In this document: piece after piece, positions 47,201 through 62,200 of the stretch | Position numbering within the stretch: position 1 is the first letter of the stretch | Layout: each line of letters opens with the position of its first letter | Source of the DNA: Sipunculus nudus | Taxonomy: Eukaryota; Annelida; Sipuncula; Golfingiida; Sipunculidae | DNA: 64,000 nucleotides | Direction of reading: 5' to 3' | Assembly: GCA_026874595.1 (NCBI GenBank) | Contig: CM049310.1 | Coordinates: forward strand, 35,031,558-35,095,557 | Translations under genes and position numbers: made by a program | The notes under the pieces: generated by a model | What the model saw: only the letters and a program-made list of their open reading frames with translations | Databases searched by the model: none | Told to the model about the DNA's origin: nothing

Positions 47201-50200
47201 CTTATTCTAAACACTTAGCCAGACTGAGATAGTTAAAAACACTAATATCACTTATAAATGTATGGGTATTGCTACCATCACTACTTGATATATATTTTAA
47301 GGAACATAAAAGCAAATTATTTTTTTTTTAAATATACTACATATAATCAAACAACCCACATAGACAAGCCAACATAAAATTTAAAGAGAGAAACAGCAAT
47401 GACCACATAATATTAAATGTAATAATCATTCTGAAAGATAAAATATTATTCTCATGAGTCACAAATATGGCATAATTATAAACCAATGCAACAAAATAGA
47501 GAAAGGATCCTCCTATTGAATTATTTCACTTCTATTAAGCCAAATGTACTCTGCTTGTATTTTAGTTTAAATGAGGACCATTTACATGGTTTACTGCAAA
47601 GAACAAGAATGGCTGAATAATAATGACATACATCCCTTCAATTAACTAATATGATTAATTAATTATTATGTTGGTGCCATCAATGCAACTTGGTTGATAT
47701 CATGAATACAAGGACAATGCCATTAGCTTTTGCAAGCTGGGCAAGGCCATGCTTTATTTCAGTAGATAAAACCTCACACAGAGAAATTTTTCTTTCATTA
47801 TAGAATAATAAAACACAAACACATCCTCTCCAACCCATACCATTACAGCTGTCTGTTGTGGCACAAGGTACATATAAACCCATTCGTAACCGAACTGTTA
47901 TTGAGAAAGGACATGTTTTCTCCAACTACCAGTATCAATTTTGTAGAGTGTGTATTACTATGTGGTGTAAATTGAAATTTGCTAAAAATACTGACATTGT
48001 TTTCCAAAGCTCAAACCAATAAGAGCAAAGGGGTCAATATGAAATAGAAAAGATCAATTAACTAGATGTGTCAGAACAACACAAATGCCACCGCCTAGAG
48101 CAAATTAGAAATATTTGTTAAATTTTACTAAATTTTTTAAGTTCAGGAGCTGTCATATGGTCAAAAGTAAGTCACCGGGGACAAAAAGCGAACTGGATCT
48201 GTAACTGGTTGTTATCTGCCAACACACCAACATTGGGGCCAGTATCAGCAGGCAGTGCGAAAAAAGTCTGTACATGTGCATTTTTCATGAAAATTTCTAT
48301 TTTTCATGAAATTTTCTATGTTCAGGAGCCGTTAAACAGTCAAAAGCAGGTCAACCTGGAGGAAACCAAACTCGATCTGTAACTGGTCATTATCTGCCAA
48401 CACCTAAAATCAGGCCAATATCTGCAGACATTGCCAAAAAAAGTCCGGACATGTGTATTTGTCATGAAAATTTATATTTTTCATGAAATTTTCTATGTTC
48501 AGGAGCCATAAAATTGTCAAAAGGAGGTCAACCGGGCCAAAACGTGAACTCGATCTGTAACTGATCAAAATCTGCCTACACACAAAAAATCAGGCCTATA
48601 TCTGCAGGCATTGCGAAAAAAGTCTGAACATGTGTATTTGTCATGAAAATTTCTATTTTTCATGAAATTTTCTATGTCTAGGAGCCAATAAACATTCAAA
48701 AGTAGGTAAACCTGAACGAAATGCAAACTCGATCTGTAACTAGTCATTATCTGCCCACACACCAAAAATCAGGCCAATATCTGCAGGCATTGCTTAAAAA
48801 AAGTTTGTACAACTGTTTGATTTCGGAATGAGCATAAAACTATATGCCCCAGCATAAAAATGAAAGTTACATTTTACACTTAGTTCAGAATGCATGGGAG
48901 CTTCATCCAATCAGTATTTGTCATATGGGACTGTGACCAATGCCTCATTTATTCCTGCGTTATTATGCCAATGCCTCATTTTCTCATCATAAAACTTTTT
49001 TTTACTATTAACAAATAATATGAGAACATATCACCAAAATTCTGATGGGTAGCCTTGGTGGACTGCATTCTAGTACACACAGAAGATCTTTGCTCTACTT
49101 TCCATTCTTCCGTACATGCATATATTAATAAAAAAAACTTGTGTAAACATATCATGCAGTTCTTAACAATTAATGGACTTTTCAAAGAAATCAAAGAATG
49201 ATATATATTATTTATCTGGTCAAATTGTGCATTTCCAAATCCATTCACCTGAAAATCAATATATAATAAATAGTGCTCTCTCTTACAGAATAAAAAATCC
49301 TATATATCCTTTAATGTTAAGCATGCATATTATACTGAATGAAAAGTATCCTGAAATACAATCATTGAGCCTTACAATGTTCTGGCTCTATGTTTATATC
49401 CTTCAAAATAATAAATATTCATTCAATATGTTGACGGTATCATGTCCCAACACAGCAGTTTCAATGTGATGTTGTTACCCTTTGTAATACAGAGGGTATC
49501 TTAATGATGTTACTACAGTGCTGCCCTCCCTCCAGTTGAAAAGTAGTGAACAAATCCCAAAATCACAGGGATGATCTAATTATTTGTATTAATTGGCTGT
49601 AAAATGTGGTAACTTCTAAATATTCTCAGTGGGAACATGCATCTTTAATTTACTTATAGTGCAGGAAATTGTTCATCTGATATTTTGAAGATGCATGACA
49701 CATAAACATGATGATAAAATGCACCTGCTTTGTTTTCACAGGGCTAATAATAAGAGGCAAGATAAGCCATGCTATAAATATTTACAAAGAAACTGGAGGA
49801 GTAAAATATGAAAAATTCTTATGTGTCTACTACCATTCACTTATAATGGCAGATACAGGATCACAGAAAAGGGGGGAGGGGAGGGGTGGGGGGGCTCAAC
49901 ACCCTTGCACAGATAAACAAGGATGCTTGGAGTGCTAGCAAACATTATACATTATTTTCGCATGCAATAGGGAAGATAATGGTACAAAAATCAAAATCCA
50001 GCCCCGTTTTCTTGTGATAATTTTATTTTTCCTTATTATTTTTCTGTTAATTGTAATTTTATTTTTCCTTATTTTTGGGTTGAAAAAGAGGGGAGGGGGC
50101 AGCCCCTCTAAATCCGACCATGTATTTACATGGCCTTCTGATTTTAATAGATAAGAAGCCACATTTCCCTCATAGTTCACTACTGTAAACATCAAATAAT

Positions 50201-53200
50201 AAAGACAACAAAATTTAGTTCATAATAATTACATTTAAGCATTCACATAAAACTAATTTCCGTATATTTAGAAACAAATTGTGAGCACATTTTCTGTTCC
50301 TGATTAGAAGATTTAAAATCTTGTTTTTGCTGATATCTCATTTATTGACATCAAATATCATCCCAATATTGAGTGCACATAGAGAAAGCAACTTCTTCAA
50401 CCAGCTGTTAAATTTAATGAAAGTCCAAGCTTTCATCTTGTTAGTCCAAGCTTTCATCATGTTATTAGTCACTGTGTTGCAAATATTTAACTAGGAAATT
50501 GGCAGCTACAGCTGAGAAAAGATGACATTGCTGCAGTGGCTGAAAACCTAAGTGTTGTCAGCTAGCTCATGGGACTGCTATGATTTGCTCATATTAATAT
50601 TAAATTACCACATTTTTAGGTAACAGAGCAATTGCGCCTAAATATTGCTGTTTCACTTACATATCAAGGCAAACTAAGGACTGATTAATGAGGCAATTTT
50701 GCACTGGCCTTGAATTATTACTACTGAATTGCAGAATTCTGCATGAATATGTATGGATATGTTGCTTATCATGAACATTAAAGAATTTACATGGCAACTT
50801 GTTTAACTGGTTTTCCAGAATTCCCCAATGTATCTAATTAACCTGGCAGATATAGCTTATTGTACAGGACAGTGCTGATGAGGATGAGGCCCCACAGCAG
50901 GCATGGGTTTCATTAATGAAATCAACATCAGTAATGATCCTATTCAACTCCCAGAGGGACCTAAGCTTGTTCAGTTTTCTATGTTTTTCAAATATTTCTA
51001 GGAAAATTGGTTCATTACTGTGATCTGGTCTTTTCTGGGAACTAATTAGGTAAATTCTCTGTTGAGAGACATTTTTACAAGCTTTACAAAAGGAACTCTG
51101 GCAGTGAAATAAATATACAAATTCTATCATGTGACAGTGAGGAGCTTTGTGCAGGCTGTGGAAGCCTTATACAATGTGAATATACAGGGAAACCTGTGTA
51201 ATAAGACCGAACATTGGACTTGCTAAAAGTGGTGTTATTTCATAGGTGGTCTTCTTATTTTAACCAATGTGAATGCTTTTTGTTCACTCAAGCATGGTCT
51301 TAATAGACAGGTTTTTAGACAGGTGGTCTTTCAGAAGGGTTCCACTGTATATAATAAATGAAACTTAATAACATGCAAAAACACCTGTAAACATGGGCAA
51401 TGGTAAAATTTCAGTTCTTCTTATAGGTGTTTTATGTGCAATATTCAAAACATAACTGTTACATGTATTAGTTGAAAAACAGCAAGTCTTGCTAAAATAC
51501 ATGCCTTGCATAATCATGCAATGATGAGTGTTGAAACTACAACGCAGTGCAGAACAAGCACAACTCATCAATAGCCTGGTTACCTCGTACACAGTGTTAC
51601 CGGAGACCCTGCTCAAGTCTCTCATCTCCAACTGTATAGTGGCACTCTCAGCAGTGCTTATTTCCGTGAATGAAGCACGGTGAGTCCGCAGGTTAACAAA
51701 TCGACAGGGCACTTTGGTGGTACCCTTAAAACAGGGCAGCAAGCGCTCACCCAGGTCTGTCTACAAGACACCGCAAGGAAGGGCACAGTACAACATGGAG
51801 CAGTAAACCAAAGCAAGCTGTCAAAGGAATACGATAAGAAGTGTTACAAACTGGCACTAAGGTTCTTATACACTTTGTGATTTGGCTCTCGAGTATCTGG
51901 TTCATCATACCAATATCATGAAAGCAGACAGTAAAAGTCAAAATATGCTGTCAGTTGTTAATCAAAAGACTCGCAGTAATTCAACAAGAGAAAACATCAA
52001 AATTTGTCTTCAGTTTTAAAGCCTGTGGTTCTTCTGGGCAAGATAATCAAAACTCCACAATATCAACAGTTCAAGGAAAAGTGTTATGACTATGTCAAAG
52101 TGTTAATTGGCTCAGATTACTATTAAACTCCAAGAGGGGCAGTCATGTGTTGATTTCACAAATTCAACAGTTAAATCCTAAAAGTGTTCATGTATTTATG
52201 CTTGGATACTCAGAGTATTTCAATATACTTGTTCTTTTGACCAAAACAAAAAGAAAATGGAAGTACCTTTACTTTGAAGGTTTTTAACAATTCACAGTAA
52301 AATCTTTATTGTGTTTTCAATTCTTTTACATCAAAGGTTCTTTATATATGTATGGATGTACATTCCAAATGAACAACTATATTTTAAGCACTTGCTAACT
52401 GGAAAAAACTTATGCTTAGTATCAATTTACATGTGTTCTATAAAATTAATCTGGAAATTGTTATTACCTTAGCTAAAGTGGTTATGTTTCCCACTGGTAT
52501 TTGTTTGTTGTTTGTCCTATGCAAGTTTATGCAAAAAATGCTAAGTGTTCCAAAAAACAATGTGGAGGAGTGGGTCTTGTGACAGGAAAGACCCCCATAA
52601 CAATTTTGGTAAGGATCCAAACAAATGAGTGGATCAAGTAGATCTTTTTCACTAAATGGGAGGTACACATGTTATTAAGGCCTTTAACTAAAGTGTTACC
52701 AAATCACAAAGTATACAGAACCTGCATCAATCGAGTGAACTCCGAAAAAGCCAGACTCCCACCACCACCATCACCAAAGCCTGAAATAAATACAAAGCTG
52801 GCAGCCATTATTACAGTGTTACCTCAAACTTGTTGTCCCCTGTCACCCTGGAGAGGTCCCGGAACTCGAGCTGGATGGTGCCGATCTCTGCCGTACTGGT
52901 CTCGCTGAAGCGAGCCTGTCCCCGCAGAAGATTTATCCTGTTGCAAGGGACTTTGGTTGTCCCTTTGAAACAGGGCATGAGCTTGTTGCCCAATTCAAGC
53001 TGAGGAAGACGGGATTATTGTTAAATCTGTCATGAGAGATATGTCCATGTATTTAATTACTTATTGTATTGTAAAATCCCAGTTCCCAGCCACCTACAAC
53101 ATGAAAGGTCATGCAGCAATTTGGTCCAGTTATCATGCCTTCTTTATGAATTGAGGAGATCCAGGAAAAAAAAAATTAGCAACAGCATAGCAGGCAAAAA

Positions 53201-56200
53201 CTTATTCTCAAATAAGAAGAGTCAATCCGGTAAAATAGATTTTAACTTTTTAGGGGAGTGGGTTGCCATACAGGGGCTTTAATTGAAGGGTTAGGTTCAG
53301 TCAATTGATTTTATTAGTGTTAGGATTTAATGTTTGTCCAACATGTATTTATTTTAACGTAAAAGAAATAACACTGCTCTGAACATACAATATGTGTTTC
53401 AGCATTATATCCTGTAACAACATTCATAATTGATTTATAATATATCAGCAAACTTGAAAGTAATTTAAAGGAAGAGTAACATGTACTATCTTCAAAGTAC
53501 ATATTACATCAGACATAAACCAATACAATAAATATGTAAATGTAAATTACTTAAGCGTGTAACATGTTCTTGAAATTGTAGATGTAGGCATGTCCATGCT
53601 GCCTGAATTATAGCATTAGATGACTTACAGAAAATCATGAAACCAAGATCTTGAGGAAAATATATATATGTATCTGCATAGTTCACATAAATCAATATCA
53701 GTTATCTCAAACTTATTAATCACAAGAATCTCACACAGAACTGAATACACAATATAATGCAAATAGTTTAACTATACAAATTAAAGCTCCATAAATTTAT
53801 AAAGAACCAAACTGCTTGAAAAAGGAAATCAAATATGTATTTCCAAATGATACAAATATGTATGAGTATGAGAATATTTAAATATAAAGAAATAATTTAC
53901 AAAAATATTCCTTTTATTTGAAACATGTACAGTTGGCTCTTTGAATGTTTGACATGAATTTGTGCTGCATTGCAATGTGAAATGGACAACCCATCAACTA
54001 ATGAGATGTGAAAATGTAATACTTCAAATAAAATGTTGAAAATATTGCAATAAGTGAATAAAAATTACCAAAATTTGAATATCAACTGAAACTGTCTATT
54101 GTGATGATCATAAATGTTCTTGAATCCCTCTCTTTAGTAAATCCTGACAAGCCAGCCTATTAAACTGATTAGCAATTTTTTATTACACTTATATAATGAA
54201 CAGTTTTGATGGATTGATCATCACAAATGGATATATGTAGCCTGGTAAATGTGACCTACATGATCATAACCACATTGGGAATAAGAAACAAAACAAGCCA
54301 ACTAAATAACAATACTGGTAGAGAATTCTCTATTTAATAAAACTGTGGAGGCCATTAGCAATTTGTGTGCCAATATCTTAGGCAATTGGTCTAAGTCAGT
54401 ATACTGGAAAATCCCTGCTTCCCATGTAAAAGTTTTCATTTGAGGTTCAGTCATATACATTGTCTATCTGACTCAAAGCAATCTGAAACATGTTCAGGAG
54501 GTGGTTTTACAAAACAATTTGAATAAAAGTATGTTCCTAAAGAAGCCTTAAGCATTTCGTCCATTAAGACAGCCTATACTCTTTTACATGGTGTGCTGAT
54601 TCATGACAGTAACCAATCCCTCATGGCACACTGGAATTCAAGCTGGCCTTTTATCTGTATGAAAATGTGTATCATATTAAAACTTTTTTTATCAATTAAA
54701 ATTGCAGAAAAATAAACTTTGTAAGTGAAAGGGATACACTACAAGAATTTTACAACAGTTTAAAATAGCATCTTTATTCTGTTTAAAGAAGATAAATCAT
54801 GTTAAACAAAGATTTACTAACATACAAAGCTGTCACAAAATGCTTGAGATCTAAGAAATAATCCCTTCGCCAAACCTCTTTGGGCCCCAGCTGGTCAACT
54901 GGCCAAATAATGCAAAAGTGTGGTATGTCTATGCATCAGACGCAAGAAATCTGTTGTTTACACTCACAACAGCACCTTGGGATCAGCAGTGTCATGGTTC
55001 CTCATACAAGCATGTTTGAAAGCAATGAAATAGCCATTGAAAATGATGACATACCATACCAAAGCCACTTATCCTTTTACCACACCAGGTTATGAAAATC
55101 AGAGTTCAGGTTGAACTCTCATGACTAATATTTCAGATTCAAGGTTTACTAGAGGATATGAACTAAATGAGAAGAAAACACGCACCTGATGGGTACAGCT
55201 GATTTTTATGCAACTAGAGAATGATTTGAAAGGTCTCTGGAGTCATATTTTAATGTTTCCACATCATTATACTTACTGCTTTATCTGCAAAGACCTTGTC
55301 TCCGGACAGATGGTAGGCACTCAACAGACCACCGAGAGCACGGATCACGATCTCAAACAGTTGAGCTTCTGTGTTCTTCTCAAAGCTCAAATTCTTATCA
55401 ATCCAATCACGAGCTTCTTTGAACTCTGTAGTACATATATATCAATTCTTTATACAAAATACAGCATTTAATAAAAATTTTGTTGACATTATTCAATATT
55501 ACACAAATTAAAACATAGGGACAGGATGTAGCCTGAAGGTATGGGTATTGAGTTCAAAGCTGAATGCTGAGAGCAAATCACTGACAATAAGTCGAGATCT
55601 GAATATAACTACAGAGAATCACTTAAGTCTTAACAGCATGCTACATGAGTCAGTTCCTCAGCCCATGCACATAAAACCCAAAAGGATAAATGAAAAACAT
55701 TTGCTCCTTGCCACATGGTCATTCAGGCTACACTCAATATACAATGCCATGGACTTGTACTAAAAAATTTAAAAAAAATTTAAAAATTTTACTGTCCTGA
55801 ATATGCTTATTATTCTTTTTATTATCTTGTAAACAGACTAGTAGCCTACAATACCATTAGTTTTTGATTGATATTGACCAGGACATTAAAACTTATTCAA
55901 GATTCCTTACTGTTAAAGGATTTTGTTTTAACTGTATATGTTGCAACACTCATTTTATTCTTAATTTCAGTCTGAACTGTTTGACAAAGTAAGAATGTTT
56001 TTAGTAATTCAAAGCCAAATGAGGGTAAAACAAATGTATTTAATTTCAATTAAATCATGAGTTTTATTACTCATTCTGTCAAGGTTAACCATAACCATAG
56101 CACTATATATGTTAACACAAATACAGTTCATGACAATATTTTTAATATCACTGTGCTTACCCTTCTTAAGTCCCATGATGTACATAGTATCTAATGAGTC

Positions 56201-59200
56201 CACCATGGTCAGACCAATCCCCCCGAACCATTCCTGGTATGACTGGCTCAGTGGTCGTAACTCATCATGGCCCCATGCATATTTTTTGTATCCCTTCCAC
56301 GCATGTAGAAAGGCATCTACTATTTGCTTTTGTTTTTCATTCTGTGGACCTGCAATTAGATATAGCTGGCATAAAACATCATCTGAACATAAGATAATAC
56401 TGTAATCAAACACATCATATACACTAGAATGCCTTTGTTTTTGAAGTATATGTCCACCCATGGGCCACAATCCCCCAATCTGAGGGGAGAAAATGTGCAC
56501 TATATAAAAACTTATGATGTTTCAGAAAACATAAATCCACAGATTTTACCTTAAAGATCATGGTCATTATTACTCAAACTTTTCCAATAACTTTGGTGGA
56601 AACAACTTGTGAGTGAAGTCTGAGGAAAAATATTCCGGGTTTATTCCTGGACTTATTGGTATTTTGGTAATATCGGCATATACCTCTGCCCCTTGGGTTT
56701 CTTAATGACCAAACCACCCTTCTTTTATTTTGCCTATTTATAAGAAAATGCCCTGGATAAGGTCCTAATTTATAATAGAACCTTTCCTATGGCATCGCCA
56801 TGTGAAAATCACTGCCCAAAATACCTGGTTCTCAAGTGTCACTGATAATGCAGCAAAACATGATAATAACTATCAGTTAAAGGACACAACTAATGATGTA
56901 AGAAGCCAGTTTAAATATCACCTATTTCGGGAAGAAGCTTTGAATAAAAGGTTGAAAACTCTCCAATCCTGTGGTTAGCTCTTGTTCGGAGGGTTCAAAT
57001 TTACAATCTTAATGAAAGTTAAATTATCGTGAAAATAAAACATCAATTAATATGACTCTGTTTCTACACATGTGAACAGCCACATATACTATAGCCTCAT
57101 TCGAGTCATTAGCATCTACCTGGCATATACCTGGTAGCTTCAATACTAATATATTTTTGAGTAAGCCATTATAAATCAAATATTGATTTTATAACTATTA
57201 TAATATATTATTTTGTTTCCTTTGGTCCTAGGGAAAATTGTTAAGATTTTGTGTGCATATTAGGTAATTTATATTATAATGGTTACATAATTGTGCAAGT
57301 TAATGTACTGTAAGATTGTAAAAATTAAACTCTCGCAAAACACTGAAGAATTGGAAATCGCAAAAACTTAACCCTGCGAAATTAGTGATCTACAGAATCC
57401 CACTGGCAATGGATGTGAGAAAAAAGTCCCTGAAAATGCTCTTATTATAGGACTGGATTCTATTCCCAAGGCAGGATACTCCTACCTTCATTAGGTAGGC
57501 CCCCCTCCAAATGGGATTATATTCTTTTAATGATAACATAAGTTCTATTTTCTGTATAAAAAATATATCAGTAGAGCAGTAAATGTTTCAGTACTATTTA
57601 TATTTCTAAACAATGAAAAAGCAATGAAAATGACAATAAAATCTACCTTCTGTTTCATCTTGAGTAAAGTTCATAAAATATGCATGCTGACATGGCTGTG
57701 AATGCTGACTGATTTAATAAATAATAGTTTGTGTTACACATCATGGGAGATCAGGAACATCTAATGCAATGGCATTATAGCAACAAATCCTTTGTATTCT
57801 GTGGTTTAGGGACATATCAGAAAGCAAAGGCAAATACTGGGGCAGATCCAGGATTTTAGGAAGTGTGTGTGTGTGTGCAGGGGGGGGGGGGGCTATGCCA
57901 TTTCAATGAGGAACTGATACCCTAAAAAAGGTACACAATTCCCAAGGGGAGGGATGAATCGGGTAGGGTGGGGCTTTGAGGCAAAAGTTAAAATATGGAG
58001 AAAACATGATCAAAAGGTAAGAGGGTTTATTTAAATTGCCTAAGCCTATCCACAACCAGATCCACCCCTGAAATACTGTGGTAGATTAATAACCATATTA
58101 TTTACTAACAACCTATCATGTTTCAGTCTGTGTGTATGTTTTAGATTATGAGATGATACATGACACTGTTTAGGAAACAGTATCACATATTTTGTAACAC
58201 CAAGATTCATGCAGTGGTTAATATCATATTAACAGTGGCTCAATATTACAGGTTGTAAAACATTCAAACACTCTGAAAAAAATATGATAGATAGCAAAAT
58301 GTCCTAAAAATCCCTTTAAGAAATAACTTGAACAAGATATGTCTGGAGTGTTACTGTATAAAAGCTCATTCTAATCATGCCTCTGATGTATATGTCCAGC
58401 CTCTAATATGGACATTCATTCTGGTCTTGCAATTTGGAAACATGTTTTGTATCTCATACTGTGGTCTGTCAATGAATGCCTACAGCAGGGTCAGTAACAA
58501 AGCTGGTGACCGATGATGAGGATACTGTGGCTGACTTTCACTTTTTAGTGTTTTGTGATGGTTCTATTTTTGAAACCACACACAGAAAAGGTGTGTTTCT
58601 ATGTGTGCATATATGCCTATATATGTGTGAACTGGGAAGAACAATGTGGATCGAGCAGGCCTTCTACAAAAGATGACGAAGTGACGTCATTTTACCCCGA
58701 ATACCTGAGTTCATGCAGACCCTAAGCGTGAAAATTGCTCCTGTGTACCTGCATACACATATATACAGTATACCGTAAAAGTCGTTGCAGAAGTGGCATC
58801 CTTATTACAAGTCGCACCCTGACTTTTAGGATCCCCCTGGGGAATAGCCGTTCAAGTTTAGTTTCAGGAAAAGTCCATAATATAGGTCACACCCAGACTT
58901 CGGAGGCGTCCCAACCACCTGATACTTTTGGAATTTGAGTATCATTCCTTGCGATGCAAGACTACAACCAACGTCCCCGTAGTACTTTTGTGGTTTTTAA
59001 ACTAGATAAACCATTCAAACGTAAAAATAATTGGACAGCTTTAATACAATGCTTATATTTAAGGAATAACAACAGAATCTTAACATATAAAGTCGGGGTT
59101 CAATTGTCAGGTAAGATTTGTACAGTGCCAAAGTCAGCTGCGTCGGATAACATTTTGTGCTGTGAAACGATGTCATTGTTGCCGTTTCTTACTAGGTTAA

Positions 59201-62200
59201 GTAACATTAGAATGCAAATATCAAGTTAATTGACTGTATTAATAAACTAAAAGAGTCTGAGGCAAATTACTATCACAATCGAGCAACTCTTTAAATTGTT
59301 AAAGATCGTCAAACGTAGGGTGAATTCATTAGACTATGATTAGTTTGCGTACGCATGACGAGTCCCAATCCGTCGCATTGGGCATGATTTGAACTGACTT
59401 AAGACAACTGAAAGATGGAAAGAATAATTGAGTTTGAATTTATTCACCTAATTTCTTTAATAGGCTCTAAAACTGAATTTAGTAACCCTTCAATTAAGTG
59501 TTACAACTTACCATCTAGGCGCGGCACATGCACGGTATTACTGAAATCACTGAAATATATGTCAGTCAACAGGGGGATAATGAACGCTTTATCGACCGGT
59601 CAGTTAACGTAAAATAAACATAATTGAATTTACAGATATTTACTGGGACTAATGATTTATTTTTCTTTGACAATATCTGGAAAACCCAATTTCCATCGTT
59701 ATCAGTGATTATATTCAAGTGGCTTGGATGTATGGCAAACTCAGCCGTGTTGAACCAGATCCGTCATGACACCAAACGGTGCCGGTTCCCATGGAATTTA
59801 GGTGCGCATGTGGCATTTTAAGTAAATAAAATATATACCTATATGGTGTTTGTTATTTCATTGTATTGACTAATGTGTCTTCATTAAAAAAATCACGAAT
59901 ACGTCAACACACGATTGACCGTAATGCATGCGTGCCGCCATATTGTTGGGCATACGATCGTCCTGAAAGAGACACGGGTATTACTCGTAGCAAATCGTAT
60001 ATTTGTAGCTCACGTGAAACGTTATAACATTGTTATCCAAAACGCTTGAAAACCACGAGATGGTGACAGTGACCTAATGGTTCTTAATATGAGAGTTTAT
60101 AATTGTGGATATCAGTCACGGAAGGCTTAGTTGACATGGGGATGTAAAGGTCATTGCACGGGTGACCCGGGGCTTGAACTTCCGCTACACGGCTTCAAAG
60201 GTCAGCTGGTATTCAGCGATCAACCGGGCAGGCAAAAGAATTCACGACGTATGTGTAGTGGATCAAGCTTGAATGTGACGCAACTTTACATGCATAAACG
60301 GATATGGAACCGCGAGTTTTTCATTATGGAAAGCATACCCATATAGTTAAACGGAAAGAAAATGTACATCAAAGAGCGGCAGACTGGCATATGCGTCAAA
60401 TTGACTCATGATATAATAGTAACGCAGATTAGGAAGTGTCACTTGAATGGAGACTTATCAGAATGGGTAGGTCTTGAACTGGGCAAATTTAAAATTTGCA
60501 TTTAATGTTAATAAAATGAAAATTTCGTCAGTTCACAAAATATAAAGCATAAAAGATGGTTAAAAGTGTAAATTATTGGGGAAAGACGGTTCACAAAGCA
60601 CTGGTTAAAGGTATTGCCGATAATCGCTCAACTGACGTCGTTCCATGTACCGGGAAAGCTGACAGAAACGGGATAAGTACGTATTACAAGTTGCACCCCG
60701 ACTTTGCTAGAAAAATCTAGTTTTTAGAATTCGATTTCCTAGTACAAGTCGCGACTTCTGCAACGACTTTTACAGTAGGTGTGTTTCCATGTGTACATAT
60801 ATGCGTATATGTGTGAATTGAGAGACCAAAGTGGATCCAGCAGGCCTTCCACAAAGAAGATGGTGAAGTGATGTCATTTTACCCCAAATACCTGAGTTCA
60901 TGCAGACCCTATGTGTGAAAAACTGTGGCAATTTTACGCATAAACCCACTTACGCATATATGCTGATGGACACATGGGAACACCCCAGTTACAAAATCAT
61001 AAGCAATTTTTCACACATATACTTGTGTAAGCATATATGCACACATGGAAACACCTCTCAACAGTAACATATGTCACATGACTGTGATTTACATGCTGCT
61101 GGTGTGACTGACCATGTGACTGAGATGCATAGACAGATAACTACTGATAAGAAGGAAGCATCATTATAATCATATGGTCAATGTATGGAGAATAACTGAA
61201 TTTCCACAACACTGAATCACTTCCCCAAGAAGCCTGTAATGTTACACAGTTAATGCTCTTTGGCAAGTGACCATAGATTTCATATCTAGCAACAGTAAAC
61301 ATTTTTACAAATTAAAATCCTAACTATAGAGTTAATCAGTGGGAGGGCGTCAAGATTTAAAAGATGTTTCCTATCCCTCAAAAGTTCTCAGGTCTGAATA
61401 ATTCAAATTCAAAACCTGGACTCTGTCTTTAGTGTGACTATATTTCATATCTATGTAGTTTGGATAATGTTATTATATAGTGAAATATTACTTGTGAAAT
61501 ATGAATGAATGTACTCTTGTTTAATTTCTCTTTTCCCTTCCCCAAGTAACTTATATAAAGACAACATGTCCTGTTATGAAGTCACATTAGCCAGATATGG
61601 ATAGTCATGAATATAGCCATAATAACAGTTTTCATCAATAATTGACATAACAAATCTGTGATTAAACATTTAAGAATAATTCTATGCTTTTCAGACAACA
61701 TGTCTGTATTACAAAGGGTGGTCTGTCAGACACCTTTTACTGCAATGAAATGGTGTCTGTATTACAAGGTGTAGTCTGTGAGACATTTTGACTGTAATGA
61801 GATGGTGTCTATATTACAAGGTGTAGTCTGTGAGACACCTTTGACTGTAATGAGATGATGTCTGTATTACAAGGAGTAGGTTGTGAGACACCTTTGACTG
61901 TAATGAGACGGTGTCTGTATTACAAGGTGTAGGTTGTGAGACACCTTTGACTGTAATGAGATGATGTCTGTAGTACAAGGTGGAGTCTGATAGACACCTT
62001 TGACTGTAATGTGATGGTGTCTGTATTACAAGGTGTAGTCTGTGAGACACCTTTAACTGTAATGAGATGGTGTCTGTATTACAAGGTGTATTCTGTGAGA
62101 CACCTTTGACTGTAATGAGATGATGTCTGTATTACAAGGTGTAGTCTGTGAGACACCTTTGACTGTAATGAGATGATGTCTGTATTACAAGGTGTAGTCT

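Noticed and set aside
51680-51880. Plus-strand ORF overlapping duplicated exon B
   Set aside because: Antisense shadow of the gene 3 exon; the splice sites and homology are on the minus strand.
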